Assembly: GCF_963583255.1 (NCBI RefSeq)
Contig: NC_084804.1
Span: 16,124,723 to 16,188,722 of the forward strand
DNA length: 64,000 nt
Direction of reading: 5' to 3'
DNA from: Pyrus communis
Lineage: Eukaryota > Streptophyta > Magnoliopsida > Rosales > Rosaceae
A model generated the notes under the pieces. It searched no databases and was not told where the DNA came from. It worked only from the letters and a program-made list of their open reading frames with translations. Below are positions 44,813 through 56,230 of this stretch, one piece after another. Positions within the stretch are counted from its first letter, which is position 1. Every line of letters begins with the position of its first letter. The position numbers were made by a program, and so were the translations under genes.

Positions 44813-47800
44813 TCCCTTTGAGTGTGCAAATACTCAAGTAAATGGACAGGTCTTCAACGATGAAGTAAGTTCAACTGATGGCGTCGTCGGTACAATGAGC
44901 GAATGTAAGTCTCAAATCAATAGAAGAATGCAAAAAAAGGTATAACTAACGAAACATCACTATGGTAAAACCCAATATGGGAGAAAACTCATAGTCCAAG
45001 GAGAAACGTGAGAATTCTGCATTAAGTCAAAACTATACGCCTTCTTGACAAAAGTAGGAAAGCTCACAAAGGTATGATCAACCTAGAATGGGTGTCTTGT
45101 TAAAACCTAGTTAGGTAGCAAAAAACCAATGGGAAAGATGCTCCTAATTGTAGGAAAAAATAGTACATTAAGATCAAGTGAGTATATTTCTGGATACTCT
45201 CCCTGAGTTTGACAAAATTTCTAACTGAGAACTACAAGCAGTTACACATACAAATTCATCGGACAAGTTTCTGGAAGGTATACTTCTGCAATAACATCGT
45301 AAAAAGGTCAGCAAGGTTGTCTAAGATTGAAATGTTGAACTTCAATCTCTTGATGCTTTGCTAATATGATGTAAACATAATATGATTAAAGTTGACTTTG
45401 GTCGATACATGCGACATAATCTTCATGGATCGTCGTTGGACTCAACGATGGATGAAACAACCACAGGTACTTCGAATGTGTTCAACAAGAGCTTGCAACC
45501 ATGTCTCACATGCGATGTAATGAAGTGCGGTGAGTCTTAGAACGATTTAAAGATTTCGTAATTAAGGTCTATATCGTGGACCTCCAAGATATCGCAATAT
45601 CCTCAATAGTAAAGACATACCCATTTGAGAACACACCTTGCATGGGTTTGGCAAGTAACTTACATCAACATAACAAACACAGCAAGCATCATTTCGAAGG
45701 TTAGGGGGTGGATCCACTCGGGATGCGTAGGGATAAGCCCAAATCCGTAGTACCTTCAGGGTAATGGGAAAACATCTTTAATGCCAATTCAGTGGCTACG
45801 TCTAGGCACAGTGCTGCATCTTTACGAATAGATCAACAATGAAGGAGATGTCTTGTCTAATGCATTGAGCTAAGTACAACAAAACATAAAGTTGACCTCA
45901 TATATGAAACTTTGGGTTCCATAACCTCTTCAAGGGTCTCATTTGCATATAATATATGGATGACCACGAATATACTCAAAAGAAAACACTTACGGGGTAT
46001 AGTTCGACTGGTAAACCAAAATATTGTCAGAACAATGCTTGAACTTCAGATGAAGGCATAAACGAGTTTTCTCAAGATCTTTCATCTCAAATTCCATCTT
46101 TAGGTGCGAAGCAGTTTTCTTAAGCTATTCTAGAGTCTTAGTGAGATTCATGTCATTAACATAAACTGCAACTCTAGTAATTCAAAATATAAAATTTTAA
46201 TTAAACACAAGAGCATTTATTCATATATCTGACTGATCAAATAATGGCTTAGACGGGTATACCATATCTACCCAAATTGCTTCAATCCGTAAAGTGAACG
46301 TCTCATTTGAATTGAGAGAATGTTTTGTGGTCTAGAACTATTTGAACCAGTCTATGTAATTCTTTGGGAGCTTACATGTAAATCTCCGTATCAATATCTC
46401 TATGGAGAAACACTAAACATATTCAAATTGTTGTGGCTAATTACGAGGTGTTTGAGAAAAATGTTGCGCCACAGAGTGTGCACTATATTGCAATATTTTA
46501 TTCATCTCATTATGCTTCCTTTCCCACTAGTAACATTATAAGGCTACCTTGAGTGGTGTAGGAACGATAGGTCCAAATGCACTTTGGTAAGGAATAAAAC
46601 CTGGATTATGGTTTTAGTTGTCGAATCAATTCTACGTTGTCACTAATTAATGGAACACGATTCACTATCATCTTTTTTTATTTATGATGGTAGTTACCAT
46701 ATAATTGGAACATCATCGATGATAACCTCATTTCAATTCCATATCTTATACTGAATCAAGAACTTCATGTCTCGGGAGTGATCCAGATTAATCTCATGAG
46801 ATGAAATTGTTGTGTTCTTCTTCTTCTTACAGGGGAAGTGAATCTTAGGAACCAAGTGATCTGTCACGCTTCAGGTCAAAGGCAGATTGATTGGCTATCC
46901 ACTTGTGTACTAGGTCGTCCAACTGGAGTAGCAAAACCTTTTTTTAGGGGCGTCACACCTTTAAAAAATGTTAACTCGACGCCTATATGTATGTCTATCA
47001 TTGCAGGCATGTTTACAGTTGGTATTTGATCTCATGACCTTAGCTAGATAAGAGGAATACATCTGGAGCAACATTTTGAAAGTTAAAATACATTGCACTT
47101 GCTTATCATGCTCGAGACATAGTAGGCAAAGTCCACGAAAATTTACGTCGATTTCAAGAATGTTAACATTCTTATCTCTCGCTAGCGGCGAAAAGATTGT
47201 CTCATTGAAGTAACAATCCCCAAATGAGAGGTAAAGAGACTTTTTGCAAAGGCTGTAAAGAGTTATTGCAAAGGAGAATTGCAATCACCAAAGATTCATA
47301 TCCTTCTTGGAGAACCCATATTGGTATGTTCCAGTTGCGCAACTTGGCATAAAAATGCATACTTAAAATGCGTAAGTACAAAGTGTTAGGTCCGTACTCA
47401 GTGACCAATTGTAATGCCAAAATATGTTGGGTGGCAATGGGCCTCAGGATGGACCAACATAGCTGCATATAGGATTGCATAGCCCTAGGCAGAAATTGAA
47501 AGCTTGGTGCATTCACCAAGGTCTGGGTGACAATTTAATTTGTGCGTTATGATCACTGCAAAGTTGTTTTAGGGTGAACGTGGGGAATATGATGTTCAAT
47601 TACAACCCAAAAGACATGGAATACTTATTGAAAAACTTTCAATTTAAACTCTCCGACATTATCCAGTTTTCCAGACTTTATTAGATAATTAGGGTAATGA
47701 GCACTTAAAATTGGTCAGGAGGTTGGCAGCAATGTGTTGGACAATTATGTGACCAGTTTATCCATTCATCAACAAAATCATAAATATTTACATGGTCTGC

Positions 47801-48009
47801 ATTTTGGTTGGATCAGCCTATACTTATTCCCTTGAATTCAATATGAAAAGACGGTTATGTAGTCTCTTTGCCAAGGATGATGTAGAAATCCAATTTCCCT
47901 AACAAGCAGGCTTGACATAGTGTGTTGCTAGGTACAAATTCTTACTTCGGGTAAGGAGATGCTTCATGGCATCATTGTGTGACCTATATGTCACAAATAG
48001 TCGTGCCAA
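44813..48009 (-). pseudogene. Remnant copia pol sequence
   Basis: Only short minus-strand matches to reverse transcriptase survive (46330-46130). All longer ORFs in this interval lack recognisable domains, so none is called as a gene. Confidence 0.5.
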
Positions 48010-48081
48010 AGCGTGGAGAAAATTGGATGGATCTGAGGTATGTTTTCTCACCTCATTGGGTGACTTCTGAGTGTGTTTTCT

Positions 48082-48758
48082 TGTGACATCCCACATCGCC
48101 CAGAGGAGTGATCCTTAAATGTATATTCCCATCTTTACCTAGCACGAGGCCTTTTGGGAGCTCACTGGCTTCGGGTTCCATAGGAACTCCGAAGTTAAGC
48201 GAGAAGGGGGCTTGAACAATCCCATGATGGGTGACCCACTGGGAAGTTGCTCGTGAGTTCCCAAAAACAAAACCGTGAGGGAATGGTAAACCCAAAGCGG
48301 ACAATATCGTGCTACGGTGGTGGAGCGGGCCCGGGAAGTGATCCGCCCCGGGCCGGGATGTGACAAATTGGTATCAGAGCCAATCCCGGGGCGGGATGTG
48401 ACAAATTGGTATCAGAGCCAATCCCTAGCCGGAAATGTGCCGACGAGGACGTCGGGCCCCTAAGGGGGGTGGATTGTGACATCCCACATCGCCCAGGGGA
48501 GTGATCCTTAAATGTATATTCTCATCCTTACCTAGCACGAGGCCTTTTGGGAGCTCACTGGCTTCGGGTTCCGTAGGAACTCCGAAGTTAAGCGAGAAGG
48601 GGGCTGGAGCAATCCCATGATGGGTGACCCATTGGGAAGTTGCTCGTGAATTCCCAAAAACAAAACCGTGAGGGAATGGTAAGCCTAAAGAGGACAATAT
48701 CGTGCTACGGTGGTGGAGCGGGCCCGGGAAGTGATCCGCCCCGGGCCGGGATGTGACA
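48082..48758 (+). mobile_element. Complete Cassandra-type TRIM, copy 2, with duplicated primer site (677 bp)
   Basis: LTRs 48082-48365 and 48475-48758 (284 bp each), TSD TTTCT at 48077-48081 and 48759-48763. The interior is longer than in copy 1 because a 38-bp step repeats the LTR tail and primer site: GGGATGTGACAAATTGGTAT at 48355 recurs at 48393, so two TGGTATCAGAGCC sites are in tandem. It sits inside an LTR of the decayed copia at 44500-48922 and is therefore younger than that element. Confidence 0.95.
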
Positions 48759-48922
48759 TTTCTCACCTCATTGTGTCTTTATTTAAAGTAGTATGAAAGG
48801 TAAATTCTTTACCCTTTGGGTATTACAATACAATCAATAAACTATCTAAGAGATATGGCAGAACCCAATAAAGTTTACTAGGATTTACACAATCACATCC
48901 TAACCTAATTAGAACTGCAACA

Positions 48923-51321
48923 TTTATATACTTTTCCTAAGATCACTCTTAATACACCAAATCTAAAAGATTAAACTTAAAATCAAATACCCAAAAAAAG
49001 AAAGAGGGTTGTTAAGAGCACTTCTATGGACTCCTCCCTAATTTCATTCAATTCACGAAGGGAACTAAAAATTTAGAAAAAAAGTATCACTAGAGAAAAA
49101 GTCATAAAAAGGACTTTCGTAGTAGCAAATATTTTTGTGATGACGTAGTTTATGCTATGCTTAGTTTTCCCTTTTTAGTATCCAAACACCTCTATTTTTT
49201 CTCATCTCTCAGTCCAATCCTTCCCTAAAAAACGTGTTCCCTAAATTTTTTTCATTTTCTCTTACTGTACTTGTATCCTTGATTTGATGGATTTTTTTTT
49301 TTTTTAATTTGCCCCTTTATTTTTTGTCTACTTTGTCTGATGACGATTCTTAGTTGTTATTATGAGAATTTTTTTCATTGTTATGCGTAGTTGGATAATT
49401 GAAGATTAACTTTTCCAGTTTTCCCCAGACCCTCACTATCTTTTACAAATTCTTCATGGCTATGCAGTGGGCTCAATTGCGGCGGGGCTTCAATTCGTGG
49501 TTATAGTTATGATTTAAGGTTATGAATTTATTTAAGTTTCCGTTGTTTTTGGGCTATGTGGGTTCGGATGTGAATTCCACAAGATTTTGATGTTATGTGT
49601 TTTTTTGTTTGATCGGATTTTGTTTGCTTTAATTTAGTCCTTTGAATTTGTTGCTATTACATGTGTCAATTTGTTCTTTCTTATAAAATTCTCTTCTTAT
49701 CTTCCCTAGTTCTGCTACTCGTTTTGTTTTCTTTCCCTAAAAAAAAAAAAGAAAAAAAAAAAGAAAAAGAAAAAAAAGAATGAATGCCTAGGGTCATTTT
49801 GTGGGATCTAACAATAATTAGCAAGAAAAAGTAGAGATTTTATAATTTTTTGCCACTTTATTCCCATCAACGATTTATTGTCTGTTTTAATCCTTGTACA
49901 GAGTTATTATTTGGTTCTTTTACCAATCTACAAAATCAATTGGACTATCAGTTGTCTTGACTTTCGACTTTCCTCCTATAATTAAAGTTTCTTTCAAAGT
50001 TTCTTTCCAGTCCATTCTTTGTTCCGGGATTGTTGTAGTTGTCGTTAGTGTTTTCAAATGTGGTTGAGTTTATTGTCTTCAAGCCCTAATAATTGTCTTT
50101 GGTCGTCATTAGCACTTTTGGTGAATGGATTATGCGATGCGTACACTATCCGAACATAGAGATATACACGGATTGTATGAGTGCTATAAAGGGTGAGATA
50201 TTTTAGATTGTCTAAAACACCTCTATATGATGTTATTCTTTCCTAAAAGTAATTCAAACATTAATTTTATCATCCATGTATATTAACTTATAGTACACCA
50301 CGTGATACGCATTCTCAACCGCATAAATATTTCTCCTATAAAAATATATGCATATATCTCTCACTACATGCAGTTGGGAGATATGTGTCCCTGAGCTCTT
50401 AGGAGATCCTTGTTCCTCGTTTGACAAACTTACAATTCAATGTCTCCCGGCTCCAGCCATCTTAATATTATATTGATGTGGCATTGTCAATTAACAAAGT
50501 TGTAGTTAAATAACCACGTTCACTCCGTAATGGACGAAAAGACCCATACAGTAAAGCAGCCTAACTTTTTCACCAGCTGTGATTGAAACCAAAACTCCAA
50601 TTCCGTATGAGGTTAAAAATCAAGCTACTGCATGTTTTTGGAGAAGTTCACATGTTATACGTAATTAAATTTCCTGCGACAATTAACATCAGTATTTACG
50701 GTACATCATGTTTAAGATAAATGGTAAGCCGCCTGTAAAAAGAAGTGCACGCATTTAGTTCACATTTTATCACATCATTTTCCACTTACAATATTAGATT
50801 CAAAGTCCGTTATTAATAAGTTGCATATACACATAGAAAAATGTTAGGAAGATTATCTTTTTAAACAACATACTGTAGCAATAAAGTAAGATTTCATAAT
50901 TTAAAGAAGGGATGATGCCATTCATACATTTATTTGTACATCTCATATATCCTTTGTTAATTTTTTTCATTTAATCCGATGATTAAAAATTGAAAGAGTG
51001 TGTGAAAAGTTAAAAAAAATATGTGGGTATCACCACCCTTAAAGAAGGGTAATGCTTGAGGTCATCTACTTAAATCATATTTTACGGACACGTGATGTTA
51101 TGTTGATGGTTGAATTCTTTTTTATTTTTTTTTATTTTTAAATCATTATGAAAGAGGCCAATCATGCAAGGTCGAAATAATCCTTAGACTAGAGTGACTC
51201 TAGAATCTAGTGCATATTTTCAATAAACAAACACTCGGTGCTAAATTTTTAAGAAGTTCTCTCCACTTAATGAATAACATATTCCAACGAAGAAGACCAC
51301 ATAACAAAGTCATTCAGTAAG
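48923..51321. other. Intergenic, nothing recognised
   Basis: AT-rich, with a mixed A/AG-rich run near 49740-49780 and several T-runs. No domain, terminal repeat or RNA gene recognised. Confidence 0.5.
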
Positions 51322-52649
51322 AGCAACTCCACTCCTAAAAAAATACACGATCATTCAGCCTATTTAATCCACTCAGTGAACAATGATAGACCTAATAAAT
51401 AGTAATTGACCAAATATATCTCTATCCCTAAAAAATGCGCTGGCATAAAATCTAAAAATTGTGCTGGGACAAACGATCTCCACCCCTACAAAATGCATTG
51501 GCACCCAATCAATTTAAAATATTATTATTTTTTTAATAAAATAATAAAAAAATTAGTTTTAATTTTGGATAGGATTTTTAACCAATCTTGTCATGCTACG
51601 TGTCATTATCCGAAAGTACTATTTTGTGGATAGATGTCTGATAAGATTTTCAATCAATCCCAACGCGTCACGTGTCACTATTTTTTTACAATAATTTAGC
51701 CAAAATTTCGATCGGATTTTTAACTAATGTTGTCACGCCATGTATTATTATCCAAAAGTACCATTTTGTAAATATATTTCCGATAAGATTTTCAACTAAT
51801 CCTAACGCGCCATGTGTTACTATTTGTTTATAATAATTTAGACAAGATTTTGATCATATTTTCAACCAATCATGTAGTGCCACATGGCATTGTCCAGAAC
51901 CTCATCCTTTCTTTGTTTTTTTTTTGTTCATATAAACCCTACATCTATCCTCATTCATACACCAAACTGAATCCTTCTTTTTTAGCTCAGAATCCTTCTT
52001 CATCGGTCTTAAACCTTGAAATGTGGTGTAAGGGGGAAGATGATGGTTATGTATTTATAGAAAAAAATAAATAAATTTTTTAATTTTTTTTTTTGGTATT
52101 TTTAAACAACTTTTAATAACTTTTTAATAATTTTTAATAATTTAATTAATCTAGACCTTTGGATTTGAAAAAGATTCAAATCCAACAGCCCAAATGTGGA
52201 CATGTGGGCAACGATCATAATTCTGACTATTTGGTTTTTTTCGGACGACAATCGTGGACCTTGATCTTGCCGACCTGACGGCCCAAAACGCGCCACGTCA
52301 ACTAGCCGTTGGGTTCGAATTTCAAATTTTTTTTACCGTTGGAAATCCAATGGCCCATAACGAGCCACATGGCCACTCATAGGTAGAAATTGGTGCGCTA
52401 CAACAGCGGGCCCCACCGCCTTTTTTTGTCTGGAACGTGCGCCTGACGCTAGTGGCCTATGACGTCAGGTTTGACGCAAGCCTAATGTCACATGGCTCGT
52501 CCCTTGGCTCAACACATTCTAGGCCGCCTTGGAGACTGACTTGGGCTGGGTGCCATCCTATTAGGTTGGGCTAGAGCAAAAAAAAGGGGAGGCTGGCCTA
52601 TTTTGTGTGCTTTGAGCCGATCTATCCTAATGGGGTGGAGCTACTCCAA
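51322..52649 (+). mobile_element. TIR element of the GAGCARYTCCAC family, copy 2 (about 1.33 kb)
   Basis: The left end GAGCAACTCCACTCC is the approximate inverse of the right end GGGTGGAGCTACTCC. It contains a 142-bp tandem repeat (51565-51895) and a GC-richer right third with GACGTCAGG and GGGCTGGGTGCC motifs that also occur, reversed, at 16500-16670. No ORF of note. The TSD is unresolved. Confidence 0.5.
51565..51895. repeat. 142-bp tandem repeat, about 2.3 units
   Basis: The (C/T)GATC.GATTTTTAAC.AAT block recurs at 51572, 51714 and 51856, i.e. with a period of 142. Each unit also has (G/T)CCA(A/C)GTGT-like and AAAAGTAC.ATTTTGT motifs. Confidence 0.75.
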
Positions 52650-52885
52650 TTCACACATAATAAATGAAAAAAATATATAAGTATTTGCACCCAATGAAAA
52701 ATTTCTTATTTCGCTCATGAACAGACGACTGGCTGTAATATTAATATTCATAATAGCATACTTCATACAACACGTTCCAATTAAATGTGTCACTGTGCAT
52801 TTACATGGGTGCCTTTGCCAGAGTAACCTGCTAATATGTACAACAATCTATATATCGCTAGCATGAATTACTTGGTGGCTGTGTC
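52650..52885. other. Short unassigned spacer
   Basis: Between two transposons. No feature recognised. Confidence 0.5.
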
Positions 52886-52893
52886 CAAGAGGG

Positions 52894-54008
52894 TAGACTT
52901 GGCAATTTCTTACACGACCCGTTAACACGACACGTAAACAACACGAAAATAACGAGTTTCAGGTCAACACGATAACTAATCAGGTCATTATCGAGTCACA
53001 CGATAATAACCAGTTAATAACGGGTCCTTAATAGGTTTACACGAGAGTAACACGCGGGTAACATGTTTCGACATGATAAGAAAAAAGTTATTTTGCTAAT
53101 TTTAATTTTTTAAACTACTAAAAAAAACTTACTATAAAATACAATAAATATAATGAATATGCATATATTGTTTATTAATTATTATCTATATAAATTTTAA
53201 ATTTTAAATTTTATTTATTTATTTATTTTTATAGTATATTATAAGCAAAGATTGAGATTAAAAATCATAAAACACATTAAAAATAAAAATATCAAGTAAT
53301 TGAAAAATACCAAACACATTAAAAAAATTATAATAATTAATTTACATGTGCAAAAAATATGAAAAAAAATGTGCAAACGCTCGTAGTCGCATTATCTACG
53401 CTTTGAGGATGGGTATATGTTTGTTTGAATTTTTAAAACCATACAAACTCTCATGAATAATATTTTTAAGGGAGTTCAAAATAAACAAAATTCATAATCT
53501 TTAATGTATAAGTTTGAGAGATGTGAAAGCATAATAAATGTTTATAATTACATCCTCAATGCTTAGATGATGGTTAAATGATCGTTTAGATTTTTAAAAC
53601 ACTCTGAATCTCACGAACATTATTTTTTATTTGAGTGAAAAATTAATAAAATTAATAATAATTATTTTAGAAGTGTGAAAAATGTAACCACTCGTAATGA
53701 AAAACTTTACAACTTTCATGAAGGGGTCAACTCTAAAATTTAGTGTGTATATACTAATTTATTATTATGTTTTACATTTTTTTTTGTTAAATGATGCATT
53801 TCATTTTCATTTTTATTGATTTAAAAAATATTTTTCTTAACAGATAGCGGATCAGGTCATATTACTGAGAATATTAACGGATTAATTTTGGGTCGGGTCA
53901 TATTACTTGTTTACTTTAATGGGTATTATAAGACACGACCCGTTAAGCTATTAGATATGACACCAAAATAATATTAACATAAGAAACACGACATGAATGC
54001 TAGATCTA
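52894..54008 (+). mobile_element. Non-autonomous hAT-type element, copy 2 (1115 bp)
   Basis: Starts TAGACTTGGCAATTTC and ends GAATGCTAGATCTA, with an exact 8-bp TSD CAAGAGGG (52886-52893 and 54009-54016). It is collinear with copy 1 at 3067-4184 over the whole length. It has no coding capacity. Confidence 0.87.
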
Positions 54009-54079
54009 CAAGAGGGCAAGAACAATGACACAATCACATGACGAGTCGACACAATCAAATGACGTGTCGCGTTTAATTA

Positions 54080-54350
54080 AGTTGGGGATTTATGGGTTTT
54101 GCAGTGGGAAAGGGATGGCGAGGAGGCGATGGTGTCATTTGCCAAGGCAGTGCGGCGCAATGATTTCTTTTTTTCTGCAGCGTCGCCAACTGGCCACTCC
54201 CCCATATCCTGTCTCTTGTATTTATGTATCAATCAAATGTACCACCTTCTTTAGCTCTGTTGAATTTGATGCTGCCTTTATCCTCTTTTCAGTTTTCAGT
54301 TGCTACCTATGGAACGTGGAACTTGTTCTTCTTCTTGGCGTTTTGTAATT
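54080..54350 (+). pseudogene. Exon-like fragment next to the hAT (candidate)
   Basis: After an acceptor-like GGGTTTTGCAG at about 54094 an open frame reads WERDGEEAMVSFAKAVRRND and continues to TAG near 54250. An overlapping frame is also open to 54348. It could be the last exon of a lost host gene. No family recognised; low confidence. Confidence 0.25.
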
Positions 54351-54960
54351 TTTGGGCTAGCTGAGTTGTGGATTTTCTTGTTTAACTATTCACAAGCTTC
54401 AGCGTTCATAAGTAGAACTTGTGAAGGAAGAGTGCATAAAAACTCTCTTAAATGACAGAAATTCATAAACATCAAAGCTGATTCTTCTTAGGTTTACTTT
54501 TGTTAAACGGTTGTATAATTTATCTACTAATCGTTCTACGTTAGTATATCAACATAAATATGTCAAACTTTTATCACTGCAGAAAAATTAATGATTTAAT
54601 TTTCATTTTAATTTCATTTCTTAAGTGTAGACAAATTATAAGGAAATTGTTCTATCGTTGAACTGATTGATTAATGAACCCTATCTGGATCAACTAAAGC
54701 ACTTATGCTCATTCCTAAATCAACATAATGCCCCACTAATATCATTAAACTTCATTAAATGATGATTATATTGAAAAACAGAAAAGAAAGTGCAGACTAA
54801 ATATCTGGATAGTAATTTCAATACATCATTTTTAATTTTGTGCATATTTCCTGCTAATTTTACTTTAATTGTTTAATTAAACTTTTACAAAACTAAAAAG
54901 TGTATAGTAAGAGGTGAGAAATAGTGTAAGAAAAAGGCTATCCTAAATACCCATCTGAGT
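54351..54960. other. Intergenic, nothing recognised
   Basis: AT-rich DNA between the exon-like fragment and the copia-disrupted relic. No feature recognised. Confidence 0.5.
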
Positions 54961-55170
54961 ATTGCTAGAGTTATAGAGGCATAGGCTGGTTGAGTTCTGG
55001 CTGTGGGATTGGATTGGAGAGCAAAATCAGCAACCTGCTATTTTCTTCAGCCGTTAAATCGTCCATGATGATGTGCTTTTCAAGAAACACTTTATCAACG
55101 CTGGGAAGTGAGCTCTCCAAAAGCTGTCCAGACAATCAACCATATTTACCTCCAACTCTTTCAACCTGTC
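54961..55170 (-). pseudogene. Host gene relic disrupted by the young copia (left part)
   Basis: On the minus strand, below the insertion, the frame reads SLPSVDKVFLEKHIIMDDLT then AEENSRLLILLSNPIPQPEL and stops with TAA near 54964. The composition is strongly protein-like. Above the insertion (60141-60290) the same strand reads NPIKHSLRGSDMMGFGLG in a nearby frame. An in-frame stop (after GGKYG) and a frame change suggest it was decaying already. Family not recognised. Confidence 0.3.
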
Positions 55171-55175
55171 GTTTC
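55171..55175. repeat. Target site duplication GTTTC of the young copia (left)
   Basis: GTTTC adjoins the LTR start TGTTGG. The same pentamer is at 60137-60141, after the other LTR. Confidence 0.9.
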
Positions 55176-55616
55176 TGTTGGAAATTCAAATCAAAACAGG
55201 TTGCTATTGTTGAAAATCAATGTCAAAGTTAGGCATTGAAAGTTAGGCAATGTTAGGTATGGTTGAATAAAAATTATTAGGTGCAATTAATGTGTTTTGT
55301 GTGGTAATAAATAATCTTAGTTTAATAATTTGGTTTGCTATAAATACCCAAGTTCTCAAGCATTGTATATCATCCCATCCAAATCCCACTTCCAATTGTG
55401 AAGAAGCTTGTAAGCTTTCTTATTCCAACAATTTGTAAACCTTTTCATATATCAAAGTCCAAGTGTTTTGCCAAAGCTTGTTGCTTCCCTCCTTTCTCTA
55501 TTTCTTTCTTTGTCCAATTTTATTTGAGAGTGCAAAGTGAAAGAGGTGTGATAGAGTTTGTAAACTTATCACCCACATATTTTGGTATTGAGTTAGTAAA
55601 CTGTCAAATACCAACA
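55176..55616 (+). repeat. 5' LTR of the young copia
   Basis: 441 bp, TG...CA. The TATA box TATAAATA is at 55339-55346, which fits transcription starting about 30 bp further on. Confidence 0.95.
55339..55346 (+). promoter_or_regulatory. TATA box in the copia 5' LTR
   Basis: TATAAATA in GCTATAAATACCC. The same sequence is present in the 3' LTR. Confidence 0.6.
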
Positions 55617-55660
55617 ATTGGTATCAGAGCCAGAATACCATTCTGGCAGGTGCAGCAGTT

Positions 55661-56230
55661 ATGGCGTCCAACTTAGTGCAACTCCAAGTTCCCACATTGA
55701 AGAAAGAAAATTATGAAAGATGGTGCATCCAATTCAAAGCATTGTTTGGATCACAGGAGCTATGGGAAGTTGTCAGTAGTGGGTATGTTGTACCCACTGC
55801 CAAGCAAGAAGCCGTATATACTGCGGATCAAAGGAACACTCTCAAGGACTTACGAAAGAAGGACCAAAAGGCGCTGTATCTTCTATACCAGGGTTTGGAA
55901 GATTCAACGTTCGAGAAGGTTGCAGAAGCAACAACGAGCAAGCAAGTATGGGATACACTCAGTACAATCTACAAAGGAGTAGATCGAGTCAAGAAAGTGA
56001 GGTTACAATCACTTCGAGTAGATTTTGAAACTGCTCATATGAATGAAGGGGAGAGCATCTCCGACTATCACTCAAGGCTCATTGTGATAGTAAATCAGAT
56101 GAGGAGAAATGGCGAGAGACTCGATGAAGTACGAGTTGTGGAGAAGATACTCCGGTCACTCACATCTAAGTTTGAGCATGTGGTGACTGCCATTGAGGAA
56201 TCCAAGGATTTGGAGGTGATGAGCGCATAA
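55661..56230 (+). CDS. Copia gag N-terminal part, ending at a premature stop
   Basis: 189 codons: an N-terminal LQVPTLKKENYERWC block (DUF4219 type), then the UBN2-type gag region (WDTLSTIYKGVDRVKKVRLQ, YHSRLIVIVNQMRRNGERL). The TAA at 56228-56230 falls where related gag proteins continue without a break, and the same frame is open again immediately after it to 59683. A single C-to-T change in a glutamine codon is the simplest explanation. Known: gag forms the virus-like particle. Inferred: this copy makes a truncated gag unless the stop is read through. Confidence 0.85.
   Translation: MASNLVQLQVPTLKKENYERWCIQFKALFGSQELWEVVSSGYVVPTAKQEAVYTADQRNTLKDLRKKDQKALYLLYQGLEDSTFEKVAEATTSKQVWDTLSTIYKGVDRVKKVRLQSLRVDFETAHMNEGESISDYHSRLIVIVNQMRRNGERLDEVRVVEKILRSLTSKFEHVVTAIEESKDLEVMSA

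Larger units (their letters stand above)
44500..48922 (-). mobile_element. Decayed Ty1/copia element (minus strand), host of Cassandra copy 2
   Basis: LTR-like ends: 44500-44812 (approximate left limit) and about 48010-48922 (interrupted by Cassandra). They share TGTTTTCTCACC.CATTG, AAGGTAAATTC, AACTATC.AAGAGATATGG and ACTAGGATTTACA.AATC. The left copy ends in CCAACA next to CTCCCTTTGAGTG, a polypurine tract on the minus strand. The interior has minus-strand reverse transcriptase remnants (RRSLYGLKQ near 46285, AVYVNDM near 46170, with N for D in the catalytic motif) but no open frame. No intact primer site or TSD was identified. Confidence 0.65.

Noticed and set aside
47202..47519. 105-codon minus-strand ORF
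   Set aside because: It lies in the decayed copia interior but shows no recognisable pol motif.
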